Below, piece by piece: positions 1 through 7,762 of a stretch of DNA of 64,000 bases (the stretch's first letter is position 1; every line of letters starts with the position of its first letter). Location of the stretch: assembly GCF_024733015.1 (NCBI RefSeq), contig NZ_JANKJG010000005.1, forward strand, positions 164,370-228,369, written 5' to 3'. A program made the translations under genes and the position numbers. Below the pieces are notes generated by a model. It made no database searches and was not told where the DNA came from. It saw only the letters and a list, made by a program, of their open reading frames with translations. The stretch is from Pseudosulfitobacter koreensis (GTDB taxonomy: Bacteria; Pseudomonadota; Alphaproteobacteria; Rhodobacterales; Rhodobacteraceae).

Positions 1-720
1 CGCCGCGATAACGCCGCCCGTCGGCTCGTAGCTGCACAGCTTCAGCGTGATCGCCGCGCGGATCACCGCGTCCTGCCACTCGAAAGGCACCGCCAGTCGC
101 TGCGACCAAAGCTGCCAATAGCGCAGGGTCTTGTTGTAGAACGACGTGCCGATCTCGGCGGCGCTGTCCGACAGCGTCTCGTCGGGGCCCAGAACGAACG
201 TCGCCTCGTTTTCGAGGTTGATCAGACGCGCATCCAACACGTGATCGAGCGGCGCATCGGTGGTCAGGCGCAGCGTCTGCGAGGGGCCGACAAAACGCAC
301 GTGGTTGGAGCCGCGCGTGATGACCGGATCGACCTCGCCCCAGTCGAACCGGGGCCTGATGCGAAACCGCACCCTTGGCAGACCTTCCAGGCGGCGCACC
401 TTGCGGATCAAAGTCTGCGGGCGAAAGCTGCGCCCCCGGTCGGCGAAGCGCGGACAGAAATCGGTGATCTCGACCGATCCTTTCGGACTGCGCAGGATGG
501 TTTTCAGAATGGCTGTGTTCGGCTCGTAAAACTGTTCGCTGTCGGACAGTTGGTCCAGCTCGACGGCAAAGGTGCCGTCGCCTTCCGCACCTGCCCCGTG
601 TCCCAGCACCGAATGAAACACCGGATCGCCATCCATCCTCGGCAGGCAGTACCAGCAGATCGACCCGCCCGGATCGACCAGTGCGGCCACCGCGCAATTT
701 CCGACTACGCCAAAGTCCAT
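1..720 (-). CDS. Glycoside hydrolase family 15 protein (partial, C-terminus outside window)
   Basis: The frame stays open from an ATG at 720 to the left edge, giving the first 240 residues of a larger protein; family members usually have about 590-620 residues. The N-terminus (MDFGVVGNCAVAALVDPGGS, then ICWYCLPRMDGDPVF) is typical of the N-terminal beta-sandwich domain of bacterial GH15 enzymes (glucoamylase, glucodextranase, trehalase). The catalytic (alpha/alpha)6 barrel with its glutamates lies mostly beyond the edge, so activity cannot be judged. The gene starts 29 bases after the otsB stop and is probably co-transcribed with it. That context favours a trehalase or an alpha-glucan hydrolase linked to trehalose turnover. 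Family call is firm; substrate is inference. Confidence 0.85.
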   Translation of the reverse strand, partial: MDFGVVGNCAVAALVDPGGSICWYCLPRMDGDPVFHSVLGHGAGAEGDGTFAVELDQLSDSEQFYEPNTAILKTILRSPKGSVEITDFCPRFADRGRSFRPQTLIRKVRRLEGLPRVRFRIRPRFDWGEVDPVITRGSNHVRFVGPSQTLRLTTDAPLDHVLDARLINLENEATFVLGPDETLSDSAAEIGTSFYNKTLRYWQLWSQRLAVPFEWQDAVIRAAITLKLCSYEPTGGVIAA

Positions 721-749
721 GAAATCTCTCTTTCGTATTTGAAGTTCCG

Positions 750-1478
750 TCAGCGCAGGATGTCGGCCAGCCACTCCGCAAAGGCGGGGATTGACGGCAG
801 TCGGTGACTGGCATCCGTTGCGCCTTCGCCGATCTTGATCCCGATCCCGCCAAGGCTTTGCGCCATGCGAAAACCATCCTCGTCGGTCACGTCATCGCCC
901 ACCATCACCGGCGTCCTGCCTGCAAATGGCGCTGTCTTGGCGAAAGCCGCGATGGCCGTGCCCTTGTCGCAGGCGCGCTGGGCCAGTTCACTGACCATCT
1001 TGCCATGCACCGCGCGGTAGCGGTCGTCGCCAGACACCAAACCGTCGATCAGCGCCTTGCATTCCGCCTCGTATTCAGGTGCCGAGCGGTAGTGCAGCGC
1101 GACCGATCCCGGCTTTTGCTCGGCCAGCAGGCCACGTTGTGTTGCGAATTCGGCGATAATATGTACCACATCCGGTGCAATCTCGCCGGAAGGTGCAACC
1201 GCATCCGCGCCTCCGCCGCGCAGTTCCTGCCCGTGCGATCCGGCTGCAGGCAATTCCAACGGGCTGATCAGCCTGTCGATGTCGTCGAGCGACCGGCCCG
1301 AGACGACCGCCACCGCGCCATTGGTCTGCACAGACAGACGCCGGATCAGATCCTTCATGGTATCTGCGATCATCGCCTGTTCGGGGCGTGCCACGATCTC
1401 GGCGAGCGTTCCGTCCAGATCCAGAAAGAACGCGTGGTCGCTGCAGGTGATGACGGGGGGAGTAGACCTATCTGGCAT
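750..1478 (-). CDS. otsB: Trehalose-6-phosphate phosphatase
   Basis: This 242-residue HAD-superfamily phosphatase removes phosphate from trehalose 6-phosphate, the second step of the OtsAB pathway. The nucleophile motif DLDGTL lies at about residues 20-25, where the first Asp is the expected phospho-acceptor. The Lys of KGTAIAAF and the acidic motif GDDVTDEDGF follow in the C-terminal half. Length matches the family (about 240-270). It is first in a leftward pair with the GH15 gene. Its partner otsA is not adjacent: it lies about 1.4 kb away on the other strand, beyond a topoisomerase gene. The cytoplasmic product trehalose is a compatible solute for osmotic and desiccation stress. Confidence 0.95.
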   Translation of the reverse strand: MPDRSTPPVITCSDHAFFLDLDGTLAEIVARPEQAMIADTMKDLIRRLSVQTNGAVAVVSGRSLDDIDRLISPLELPAAGSHGQELRGGGADAVAPSGEIAPDVVHIIAEFATQRGLLAEQKPGSVALHYRSAPEYEAECKALIDGLVSGDDRYRAVHGKMVSELAQRACDKGTAIAAFAKTAPFAGRTPVMVGDDVTDEDGFRMAQSLGGIGIKIGEGATDASHRLPSIPAFAEWLADILR

Positions 1479-1630
1479 GGTACAAATTTCTATTCTGGCA
1501 TGCGAATTCCGCAGGCATGTGTTACCGAAACCCGCGTTTCCGACCGTCGGGCTTTCCCTGCATTAACTATCGCCACGGCAATGAAATGCAACCAGTCGGC
1601 GCGCGCGCAGCCAACGCCGCGTCGCTTTGC

Positions 1631-1655
1631 GGAACCTTCAACGTCGACGGGGGTT
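1631..1655 (+). promoter_or_regulatory. Putative EcfG-type stress promoter upstream of the type IB topoisomerase gene
   Basis: GGAAC at 1631-1635 is followed after 16 bases by GGTT at 1652-1655. The alphaproteobacterial general-stress sigma factor consensus, from established knowledge, is GGAAC-N16/17-CGTT, so this differs at the first base of the -10 element. The start point would fall near 1662, shortly before either possible topoisomerase start. Assignment is by motif only. Confidence 0.5.
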
Positions 1656-1712
1656 TGGCATGACGTGGCAGATGACATGCGCCGCGAAGCTCAGCAGACA
1701 GGCAGCCGACAG

Positions 1713-2711
1713 ATGACCGCGACACCCTCGCTTAGATACTACCCCGACAAGCGCCCCGGCATCACACGCCAGCGCTGCGGACGCGGGTTCACCTATTTCG
1801 CGCAGGACGGCACCCGCATCACCGACAAGGCAGAGCGCGCGCGCCTGAACGCACTGGCAGTGCCGCCCGCATACGAAAACGTATGGATATGCCCCTTCGA
1901 AAACGGCCACCTGCAGGCCACGGGCTATGATCCGCGCGGTCGCAAGCAATACCGCTATCATCCGGCATGGAGTGCGGCACAATCCCAGACCAAATTCGCG
2001 GGCCTTGCGGACTTCGGTGCGGCCCTGCCCCGCTTGCGGCGCGCGATCCTGCGCGATCTGCACAGCGAGGCGGGCGCGCAGCGCTTCGCGCTGGCCGCTG
2101 CCGTGGCGATGATCGACAGGCTGTCGCTGCGCGTGGGAAACCCCGAATACACCAAGACCAACGGCTCTTTCGGCACCCTGACGCTGAAAGGCCAGCACGT
2201 GCGGCTGCGCGACGACAAGCTGGAGGTATCGTTTCGCGCCAAGGGCGGAAAACGCGTGCGCCGCCAGATCGCCGACAAGACGCTGTTGCGCGTTTTGGGA
2301 GAAATTCGCGAATTGCCCGGTGCCGAGCTTTTGGCGTGGCTTGGGACGGACGGCACACCCCACACGCTGACCTCGGCGGCGCTGAACGACTATATCGCCG
2401 AGAGGTCCGGCACCGACGGCGTGACGGCCAAGACGTTCCGTACGTGGTCGGGCACCGTGGCCGCGTTCAAGGTGGCGATGCAGACCGACGCGCCGCGTAT
2501 CAAGGACATGGCCGAGGCCGCCGCCGAACGTCTGAACAACACGCCCACCATCGCGCGCAGCAGCTATATTCACCCCGATGTTCTGGATCTGTGCACCACG
2601 CCGCAGCCCCTGCCACAGGCGCGCTCGCAGGACGGTCTGACCCAGCCCGAACAGCGGCTGCTGGCCTTTCTGAACCGGGACCAGGAAGGGCTTCAAGACC
2701 CGGTGACGTGA
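1713..2711 (+). CDS. DNA topoisomerase type IB (poxvirus/bacterial small type)
   Basis: A 332-residue bacterial type IB topoisomerase, which relaxes supercoils through a 3'-phosphotyrosyl intermediate without ATP. The N-terminal clamp domain is seen in LRYYPDKRPGITRQRCGRGF and the following ERARLNALAVPPAYENVWIC stretch. Catalytic-core residues include the Arg in LSLRVGNPEY, the Lys in the hairpin around FRAKGGKR, and the nucleophile Tyr (about residue 285) in ARSSYIHPD. The frame is open far upstream, but that part is antisense to otsB and unlike the family. ATG 1713 was chosen; ATG 1677 would add 12 residues, and neither has a strong Shine-Dalgarno sequence. Its place between otsB and otsA suggests a stress role, possibly under the EcfG-like site at 1631. 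Confidence 0.9.
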   Translation: MTATPSLRYYPDKRPGITRQRCGRGFTYFAQDGTRITDKAERARLNALAVPPAYENVWICPFENGHLQATGYDPRGRKQYRYHPAWSAAQSQTKFAGLADFGAALPRLRRAILRDLHSEAGAQRFALAAAVAMIDRLSLRVGNPEYTKTNGSFGTLTLKGQHVRLRDDKLEVSFRAKGGKRVRRQIADKTLLRVLGEIRELPGAELLAWLGTDGTPHTLTSAALNDYIAERSGTDGVTAKTFRTWSGTVAAFKVAMQTDAPRIKDMAEAAAERLNNTPTIARSSYIHPDVLDLCTTPQPLPQARSQDGLTQPEQRLLAFLNRDQEGLQDPVT

Positions 2712-2742
2712 CGGGAATGCCCCCGATCCGATCACTTTCAAT

Positions 2743-2767
2743 TGAACTTTTTTTGGGCACGGTTGTT
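2743..2767 (+). promoter_or_regulatory. Degenerate EcfG-like promoter motif upstream of otsA
   Basis: TGAAC at 2743-2747, a 16-base spacer, then TGTT at 2764-2767. This has one mismatch to GGAAC and one to CGTT. It would place the start point about 95 bases before the otsA ATG. Alone it is weak; it gains some weight from better copies upstream of neighbouring stress genes. Confidence 0.28.
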
Positions 2768-2867
2768 TCCCTTATAGGCGGAATTTGGGTGGATATGCCA
2801 AGACGGGCCTCCCACGATCCGATTTTCCGCACCGTGAACATGTGCGACCAAATGGGGAAAAGAGAAG

Positions 2868-4274
2868 ATGTCCGGCAAGCTCATCGTTGTGTCCAACCGC
2901 ATACCTACAGCGGCCACACCATCAGGCGGGCTTGTTTTTGCACTGCACGAGACGCTGCGCAAAACCGGCGGCATCTGGATCGGATCGGACCCCGAGTTTC
3001 AGGCCGACCCCTCTGACACGCTCAAGGAAATCGGCGATCAGTCCACCTATCAGCGGCTGGCATTCGAGATGTCCGAAACGGATTACCAGACTTTTTACCT
3101 GGGCTTTGCGAACTCGGTGCTGTGGCCCGTCTGCCACCGGCGCGGAGACCTCGTGCAGATGAGCCGCCGGTTCGAGGAAGGCTACCGCAGGGTCAACAAG
3201 CGCCTCGCCCGGCAAATCTTTGAGGTGGCAGGGCCCGAGGACATGATCTGGGTCCACGACTACCACTTTTTCCCGCTGGCCGCCGACCTGCGCGAACTTG
3301 GGTTCGAGGGCAAGATCGGTTTCTTCCTGCACATCCCCTTTCCGGCGCTGGGCGACATGGGGGCGCTGCCGCCATCGGCGAACCTGGCGCACTGGCTGGC
3401 CGACTATGATCTGGTCGGGCTTCAGACCCGGTCGGACGTGGCGCGCTGCCTCGAGATGTTCCGGTCGGAACTGGGCGCCGAACTGATGCACGACGGCAAG
3501 ATCAAATACGGCGAACGCCGCGTCGGTGTGCGGTCTTTCCCCATCGGCATCGACGTCGAGGCCTTTGTCGCCACCGCCGAGAAATCCACCAACCGCGAGG
3601 AAATCGCCAAGGATCTGTCAGGCGAACTGATCATAGGCGTTGACCGATTGGATTATTCCAAGGGGCTGCCGAACCGTTTCCGCGCCTTTGGCCGCTATCT
3701 GGAAACCCGCAAGGACAAGGAACGCCGCCCCAGCCTGCTGCAGATCGCACCGCCCACCCGCGAGGAAGTCAGCGCCTACCGCGACATCCGTTTCGAGCTG
3801 GAAGAGCTGGCCGGACGTCTGAACGGCGAGAATGCCGAACTGGACTGGACCCCGCTGCGCTATATCCACCGCAACATAGACCGCGATGTCCTGGCGAAAC
3901 TGTTCCGCACCGCGCGGGTCGGGTTCGTCACACCCTTTGCCGACGGCATGAACCTTGTGGCCAAGGAATACATCGCGGCCCAGGACCCCGAAGACCCCGG
4001 CGTTCTGGTCCTGTCACGCATGGCGGGTGCCGCCGAGGACATGACCGAGGCGCTGTTGGTCAACCCCTACGACATCGAAGAGATGAGCGAGGCACTGGCA
4101 CAGGCGCTCGATATGCCGCTGGAGGAACGGCAGGCCAGATACACCGCCTGCATGAAACGCGTCCGCGCCACCGACGTGGGCCGCTGGAGCGAGAACTATC
4201 TGAACGCGCTGAAAGACAGCCGCCGGGATCTGTCATGGAGCAGTTTCAACGAACGCCACAAGAACAGTGCATGA
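2868..4274 (+). CDS. otsA: Alpha,alpha-trehalose-phosphate synthase (UDP-forming)
   Basis: This 468-residue GT20 glycosyltransferase joins UDP-glucose and glucose 6-phosphate to make trehalose 6-phosphate, the OtsB substrate. Family signatures in order: VVSNRIP near the N-terminus with the Gly-Gly loop of [19 protein letters not shown] (acceptor/donor-site His and Asp), the [15 protein letters not shown] motif with phosphate-binding Arg and Lys, and [14 protein letters not shown], which contacts the UDP-sugar. The length is normal. A purine-rich GGGGAAAAGAGAAG precedes the ATG. It runs alone rightward and is followed by a hairpin with a T-run at 4289-4310. A leader of about 155 bases follows the topoisomerase stop and contains a degenerate EcfG-like motif. 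Confidence 0.96.
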   Translation: MSGKLIVVSNRIPTAATPSGGLVFALHETLRKTGGIWIGSDPEFQADPSDTLKEIGDQSTYQRLAFEMSETDYQTFYLGFANSVLWPVCHRRGDLVQMSRRFEEGYRRVNKRLARQIFEVAGPEDMIWVHDYHFFPLAADLRELGFEGKIGFFLHIPFPALGDMGALPPSANLAHWLADYDLVGLQTRSDVARCLEMFRSELGAELMHDGKIKYGERRVGVRSFPIGIDVEAFVATAEKSTNREEIAKDLSGELIIGVDRLDYSKGLPNRFRAFGRYLETRKDKERRPSLLQIAPPTREEVSAYRDIRFELEELAGRLNGENAELDWTPLRYIHRNIDRDVLAKLFRTARVGFVTPFADGMNLVAKEYIAAQDPEDPGVLVLSRMAGAAEDMTEALLVNPYDIEEMSEALAQALDMPLEERQARYTACMKRVRATDVGRWSENYLNALKDSRRDLSWSSFNERHKNSA

Positions 4275-4288
4275 GTGTGCCCGCGACG

Positions 4289-4310
4289 GGCGGTGAACCG
4301 CCGGTTTTTT
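4289..4310 (+). terminator. Rho-independent terminator after otsA
   Basis: GGCGGT-GA-ACCGCC forms a 6-bp stem with a 2-base nominal loop, followed by GG and six T residues. It lies 15 bases after the otsA stop and separates otsA from the next transcription unit. Confidence 0.75.
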
Positions 4311-4332
4311 CACGCACCGTACAGTGCCGACT

Positions 4333-4357
4333 GGAACAACCGCAGCCTCCACGTGTT
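4333..4357 (+). promoter_or_regulatory. Putative EcfG-type stress promoter for the 4401-6685 envelope gene cluster
   Basis: GGAAC at 4333-4337, a 16-base spacer and TGTT at 4354-4357, one base off the GGAAC-N16-CGTT consensus. The implied start near 4363-4365 gives a leader of about 37 bases before the 22-codon gene at 4401. It sits just after the otsA terminator, where a new promoter is required. Confidence 0.6.
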
Positions 4358-4400
4358 GGGTCTTCACAACTAGTTGACTGAACACGAAAGGAAAAACCTC

Positions 4401-4469
4401 ATGCACGGCATTTTCTACCTGATCGGCCTCATCGTGGTCGTTCTCGCAGTTCTGAACCTCTTATTCTAA
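4401..4469 (+). CDS. 22-residue single-pass membrane peptide
   Basis: ATG to TAA encodes MHGIFYLIGLIVVVLAVLNL plus two more residues, almost entirely one hydrophobic helix with no charged residue after the first few. It has a good ribosome-binding site (AAAGGAAAAACC, just upstream of the ATG). The next gene's own site (AAGGAAG) follows its stop after a few bases, so it is the first gene of a likely four-gene operon. I do not recognise a named family. The helix length matches one membrane span, so an inner-membrane microprotein or small regulator of a neighbouring membrane protein is plausible but unproven. Confidence 0.65.
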   Translation: MHGIFYLIGLIVVVLAVLNLLF

Positions 4470-4483
4470 GAAAGGAAGTCACC

Positions 4484-5056
4484 ATGACGACCACTGGAAA
4501 CACACCGAAGTCTCAGGGCGAGACCTTGAAGCAGGACGCGAAAAAAGCCGCTGCTTCGACATCGGAAGACATCAAGTCAGAGGCCCGCAAAGCGGCAGAC
4601 ACCGTGTCGGCCCAAGCCTCGGGCTATGCCGACCAGGCCAAGCAAACCGCTGCCGACGAGGTGAAGGACGTGGCCTCGGCGCTGCGCACGGCGGCTGACG
4701 AGTTGCGCAGCGGATCGCCGCAGGAACGCACCTTCAGCCAGATCGCCGATGGGCTGGCCGACGCATCTGACGCCGTGCGCGGCAAGGATCTGTCGGAAAT
4801 CGTCAACGATGTGAATGGGTTCGCCAAACGCAATCCGCTGATGTTCCTGGGTGGTGCCGCGCTGGTCGGATTTGCCGCCACGCGCTTCGCCAAGGCATCG
4901 GGCACATCTGGCCGCGGTTACGACCGTACAGCCACCGGCGCCGCGTCGACCGGACGCAGCACCGGCATGGACCGTCCCGCACCCGCCCCCACACGCAGCC
5001 CCGTCGCCGGGTCCACACCCGCCGCACCACGCGTTGAAACCGGAGGAAAATCATGA
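4484..5056 (+). CDS. Hydrophilin-like protein with one C-terminal membrane segment
   Basis: A 190-residue protein. Residues 1 to about 105 are rich in Ala, Lys, Glu, Asp, Gln and Ser with helical spacing (for example KQDAKKAAASTSEDIKSEAR), resembling LEA-like or apolipoprotein-like amphipathic helices. A hydrophobic stretch NPLMFLGGAALVGFAATRF near residues 117-135 could span or dock to the inner membrane. The tail is disordered, rich in Gly, Pro, Ser and Thr. The NPL-plus-helix pattern is shared with the DUF3618 protein two genes on. ATG 4484 follows AAGGAAG at good spacing. It overlaps the next gene by 4 bases. A role in membrane or desiccation stress is inference. Confidence 0.8.
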   Translation: MTTTGNTPKSQGETLKQDAKKAAASTSEDIKSEARKAADTVSAQASGYADQAKQTAADEVKDVASALRTAADELRSGSPQERTFSQIADGLADASDAVRGKDLSEIVNDVNGFAKRNPLMFLGGAALVGFAATRFAKASGTSGRGYDRTATGAASTGRSTGMDRPAPAPTRSPVAGSTPAAPRVETGGKS

Positions 5057-5451
5057 CCACCGATCCCAAACAATCCACAGGCGGCCTGCTGAGCGAAGCA
5101 TTGTCCCACGTCAGTTCGCTGATGCGCAGCGAGGTCGATCTGGCCCGCGCCGAGATCGACGAGAACCTCAAGGCCGCAGGACTGGCCATCGGCATGATCG
5201 TCGGTGCCGTTGTCGTTGCACTGACCGCGCTAAACGTGCTGTCCGCAGCCCTCGTGGCCGCGCTGACCGAGGCTGGCATCGACGCCGGCTGGTCCGCTCT
5301 GATCGTCGGCCTGCTCTTGGGCATCATCGCCTATGTGATGGCCAACAAGGGCACCAGCGATCTGAAACTCAAGAGCCTTGCACCCAACCGCACGGCCAAG
5401 AACGTCAAGCGCGATGCGCAAACATTGAAGGAGGTCTACGATGACAAATGA
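5053..5451 (+). CDS. Phage holin superfamily (holin_3_6 type) membrane protein
   Basis: A 132-residue protein: an N-terminal amphipathic segment (LMRSEVDLARAEIDENLKAA) followed by two hydrophobic helices (AIGMIVGAVVVALTALNVLS and WSALIVGLLLGIIAYVMA) and a charged tail. This is the standard layout of the chromosomal putative actinobacterial holin-X/phage holin III family. In proteobacteria it commonly sits beside DUF3618 and DUF883-like genes, not in phages. It overlaps the preceding gene by ATGA and the next by 11 bases, so the three are translationally coupled. No lysin or phage gene lies nearby, so a lysis role is unlikely. Envelope maintenance is the better guess. Confidence 0.85.
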   Translation: MTTDPKQSTGGLLSEALSHVSSLMRSEVDLARAEIDENLKAAGLAIGMIVGAVVVALTALNVLSAALVAALTEAGIDAGWSALIVGLLLGIIAYVMANKGTSDLKLKSLAPNRTAKNVKRDAQTLKEVYDDK

Positions 5452-6685
5452 CTCCAGAAGCTCAGACCAAATCGAACGCGATATCGAGCGTGAACGCGAA
5501 GGCCTCGCCCATACCCTGGACGACCTGCAAGACAGGTTCTCCATCGAAGGCATCGCCCGCCAGTTCTCGGACCAGTTCCGCGAGCACGGCGGCGACTTTG
5601 GCCGCTCGGTTTCCGAGGCAGTCAAGCAGAACCCGGTGGCCCTGGCGGTCACAGGCGCAGGCCTTGCCTGGCTGATGTTCGGCGGAAGCTCCAAATCGGA
5701 CGACCGCTACGAACGGCGCGACCGCGGATATGATCGCAATTACGACCGGGTCAATCCCGTCGATCCCTACCGCGACCGCAACCGTGATCGCGACGTGCAG
5801 TCGGACCCCTATTCCGAACGCTACCGTCGCACGGCACCGACGCCCGGCACCATGGAAGAGCACTCACGCCCCCGCACCACTACGGTGCCAAGCTGGGCAC
5901 GCGGCACGACCGAGGATGACCACGACGACCTGTCCGACCGCGCCCGCTCTGCGGCCTCGCGCGCATCGGGCAGCGTGTCTGGTGCGGCATCGTCCGCGTC
6001 TCACGGTGCGTCGAGTGCCGCCTCTTCGGTTGCCGGGTCCGCCCGCAGCGCAGGCGCGTCCGTCGCCGGTGGGGCACGGTCGGCACGGGATTCCGCGTCG
6101 AACGCCGGTCGCTCCGTCGCCGACGGCGTGCGCAACACCGCAAGCTCTGCCGCAGACCGCGCCGCCGCCATGCGCGCGCGCCTGAGCGAAGGCACCGAAG
6201 CGCTGAGCGAACAGGCACGCGAGCGTGTCATTGCAGCACGCGAACGTGCAATGGAGGCATGGCAGGCCACGGGCCGTTACTCGCAATACGGACGCGAGCG
6301 TGCAGCCGACATGTTCGAAGAGCATCCACTTGTCGCAGGTGCCTTGGCGCTGGCGTTGGGTGCCGCAGTCGGCGCGTCCCTGCCCCGCAGTCGCACCGAG
6401 GACGCCTATATGGGCGAAACCAGCGATGCACTCTTTGACGAGGCGGAACGTATCTACGCCGAGGAAAAGGAAAAGCTGGGCAAGGTCGCCGCTGCCGCGA
6501 CTGACGAGGCGAAAAACATCGCCCGTGAAACCAAGGATGAGGCGGACAGCAAGGCCGATGCCGACAACGCGGCGCAAGACGTGGCCAACAAGGCCGCCGA
6601 CAAGGCCAAGGAATCCGGCCAGCGCGTCGCGGACGCTGCCAAAAGCGAAGCCGACAAGCAAAACCTCGGCGACGTGAAGAAGTAG
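5441..6685 (+). CDS. DUF3618 domain-containing envelope stress protein
   Basis: A 414-residue protein. The N-terminal DUF3618 motif is seen in SDQIERDIEREREGLAHTLD. A short hydrophobic stretch (PVALAVTGAGLAWLMFGG, about residues 65-82) follows. A long low-complexity region alternates Ser, Ala, Gly, Arg and Asp (about 165-250). A second hydrophobic helix after EEHPLVAGALALALGAAVGA (about 290-309) precedes a highly charged Ala/Lys/Glu/Asp helical tail resembling the 4484 protein. Family members are usually shorter, so the Ser/Ala-rich insert and second membrane segment are notable. The function of DUF3618 is unknown. The operon suggests cooperation with the holin-like protein at the inner membrane. 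Confidence 0.8.
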   Translation: MTNDSRSSDQIERDIEREREGLAHTLDDLQDRFSIEGIARQFSDQFREHGGDFGRSVSEAVKQNPVALAVTGAGLAWLMFGGSSKSDDRYERRDRGYDRNYDRVNPVDPYRDRNRDRDVQSDPYSERYRRTAPTPGTMEEHSRPRTTTVPSWARGTTEDDHDDLSDRARSAASRASGSVSGAASSASHGASSAASSVAGSARSAGASVAGGARSARDSASNAGRSVADGVRNTASSAADRAAAMRARLSEGTEALSEQARERVIAARERAMEAWQATGRYSQYGRERAADMFEEHPLVAGALALALGAAVGASLPRSRTEDAYMGETSDALFDEAERIYAEEKEKLGKVAAAATDEAKNIARETKDEADSKADADNAAQDVANKAADKAKESGQRVADAAKSEADKQNLGDVKK

Positions 6686-6701
6686 GCCGAACCGAAACAG
6701 T

Positions 6702-6730
6702 GGCCTGCCCCTGATAACCGGGGGCAGGCC
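6702..6730 (+). terminator. Perfect 10-bp hairpin between the DUF3618 and BrkB genes
   Basis: GGCCTGCCCC (6702-6711) pairs with GGGGCAGGCC (6721-6730) around a 9-base loop, 16 bases after the DUF3618 stop. There is no T-run. It could be a partial terminator or a 3'-end stabiliser that sets relative expression of brkB. Confidence 0.5.
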
Positions 6731-6749
6731 GCAGCACGAAAGGTATCCC

Positions 6750-7694
6750 ATGACGCGCGGACGCGATGCACAGACCCCGAAAGAAATTCCCGCAAAAGGC
6801 TGGAAAGACATCCTTTACCGGGTGAAGGATGAAATTGCCGCTGACCACCTGTCGCTGATCGCGGCAGGTGTTGCTTTTTATGCGCTGCTGGCGCTGTTTC
6901 CGGCGATCACCGCATTGATGGCGCTGGCGGGTCTGCTGGTCGAGCCATCGCAGATCACCGGGCAGATCGAAAGCCTGGCCGCCGTGATGCCGCAAGAGGC
7001 CGCGACGATCATTCTGGATCAGGCGGTCGCGGTGACGGGATCAGAGGAAAGTGGCCTCGGATGGGCGTTCGCCCTGGGTCTGGGCCTTGCGCTCTATTCC
7101 GCGTCCAAGGGCATGTCGAGCCTGATGGAAGGGCTGAACGTCGTATATGACGAGGAGGAAAAACGCGGTTTCGTCAAACGCACGATGTGGACGCTGGGCC
7201 TGACGCTCTTGCTGATCGTGGGCCTGATCTGCGGACTGACGGCCGCCTTGGCCCTGCCAGTGATCATCAGCGTGTTCGGCCTGCCCGTCTGGCTTGAAAA
7301 TCTGCTGGCTTATGGCCGCTGGGTGTTGCTTGCCGCGCTCTCGATCACGGGCCTCGCCGTGCTCTACCGCTTTGGCCCCTCGCGCGACAACGCCCGGTGG
7401 AAATGGCTGACTCCGGGCACGATGATCGCCTGCGCGATGTGGCTGTTGGCCTCGGTCGGATTCTCGATTTACGTCAGCAACTTCGGCAGCTACAACGAAA
7501 CCTTTGGCAGCATGGCAGGCGCGATCATCCTGCTGATGTGGCTGTGGATTTCCGCATTTATCATCCTGATCGGGGCCGAGTTCAATTCCGAGATGGAGGC
7601 GCAGACCAGTGTCGACAGCACCACCGGAGAGCCGCAGCCCGCAGGTGAGCGCGGCGCGCGCAAGGCCGACAAGCTGGGCGAGGCACAGGTCTAG
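6750..7694 (+). CDS. YihY/virulence factor BrkB family membrane protein
   Basis: A 314-residue inner-membrane protein with about six hydrophobic segments and the family motifs DHLSLIAAGVAFYALLALFP near the N-terminus, the internal W-x-F/L-x-L-G-LALYSASKGM region, and SNFGSYNETFGSMAGAIILL near the C-terminus. The name BrkB comes from an old Bordetella serum-resistance report, and YihY was once mislabelled ribonuclease BN; the true function is unsettled, with export or lipid roles proposed. The C-terminal 40 residues are hydrophilic. ATG 6750 has GAAAGG 8 bases upstream. It lies between the envelope cluster and ku-ligD. Confidence 0.9.
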   Translation: MTRGRDAQTPKEIPAKGWKDILYRVKDEIAADHLSLIAAGVAFYALLALFPAITALMALAGLLVEPSQITGQIESLAAVMPQEAATIILDQAVAVTGSEESGLGWAFALGLGLALYSASKGMSSLMEGLNVVYDEEEKRGFVKRTMWTLGLTLLLIVGLICGLTAALALPVIISVFGLPVWLENLLAYGRWVLLAALSITGLAVLYRFGPSRDNARWKWLTPGTMIACAMWLLASVGFSIYVSNFGSYNETFGSMAGAIILLMWLWISAFIILIGAEFNSEMEAQTSVDSTTGEPQPAGERGARKADKLGEAQV

Positions 7695-7706
7695 TACCTG
7701 CCTACA

Positions 7707-7732
7707 GGAACCAAGCCCCACCCGACGGGGTT
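7707..7732 (+). promoter_or_regulatory. Putative EcfG-type stress promoter for ku-ligD
   Basis: GGAAC at 7707-7711, a 17-base spacer and GGTT at 7729-7732. The predicted start near 7739 gives a leader of about 24 bases before ku. The same bases overlap a possible terminator hairpin (7713-7734), so the region may serve both purposes or only one. Confidence 0.5.
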
Positions 7733-7734
7733 TT
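7713..7734 (+). terminator. Possible rho-independent terminator after the brkB gene
   Basis: AAGCCCC pairs with GGGGTTT around ACCCGAC (last stem pairs A-T and G-T), followed by the final T and CCC. The stem is short and the T-run is within the stem, so it is weak. It overlaps the GGAAC-N17-GGTT promoter candidate. Confidence 0.4.
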
Positions 7735-7762
7735 CCCGCCAAGCCATAACAAGGAGAGACCT

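Noticed and set aside
1638..2741. Long open frame on the minus strand opposite the topoisomerase gene
   Set aside because: High-GC shadow frame; its translation has no family-like motif while the plus strand encodes an intact topoisomerase.
5053..5451. Prophage remnant suggested by a holin-like gene
   Set aside because: No lysin, integrase, portal or tail gene nearby; this holin-fold family is chromosomal beside DUF3618 genes.
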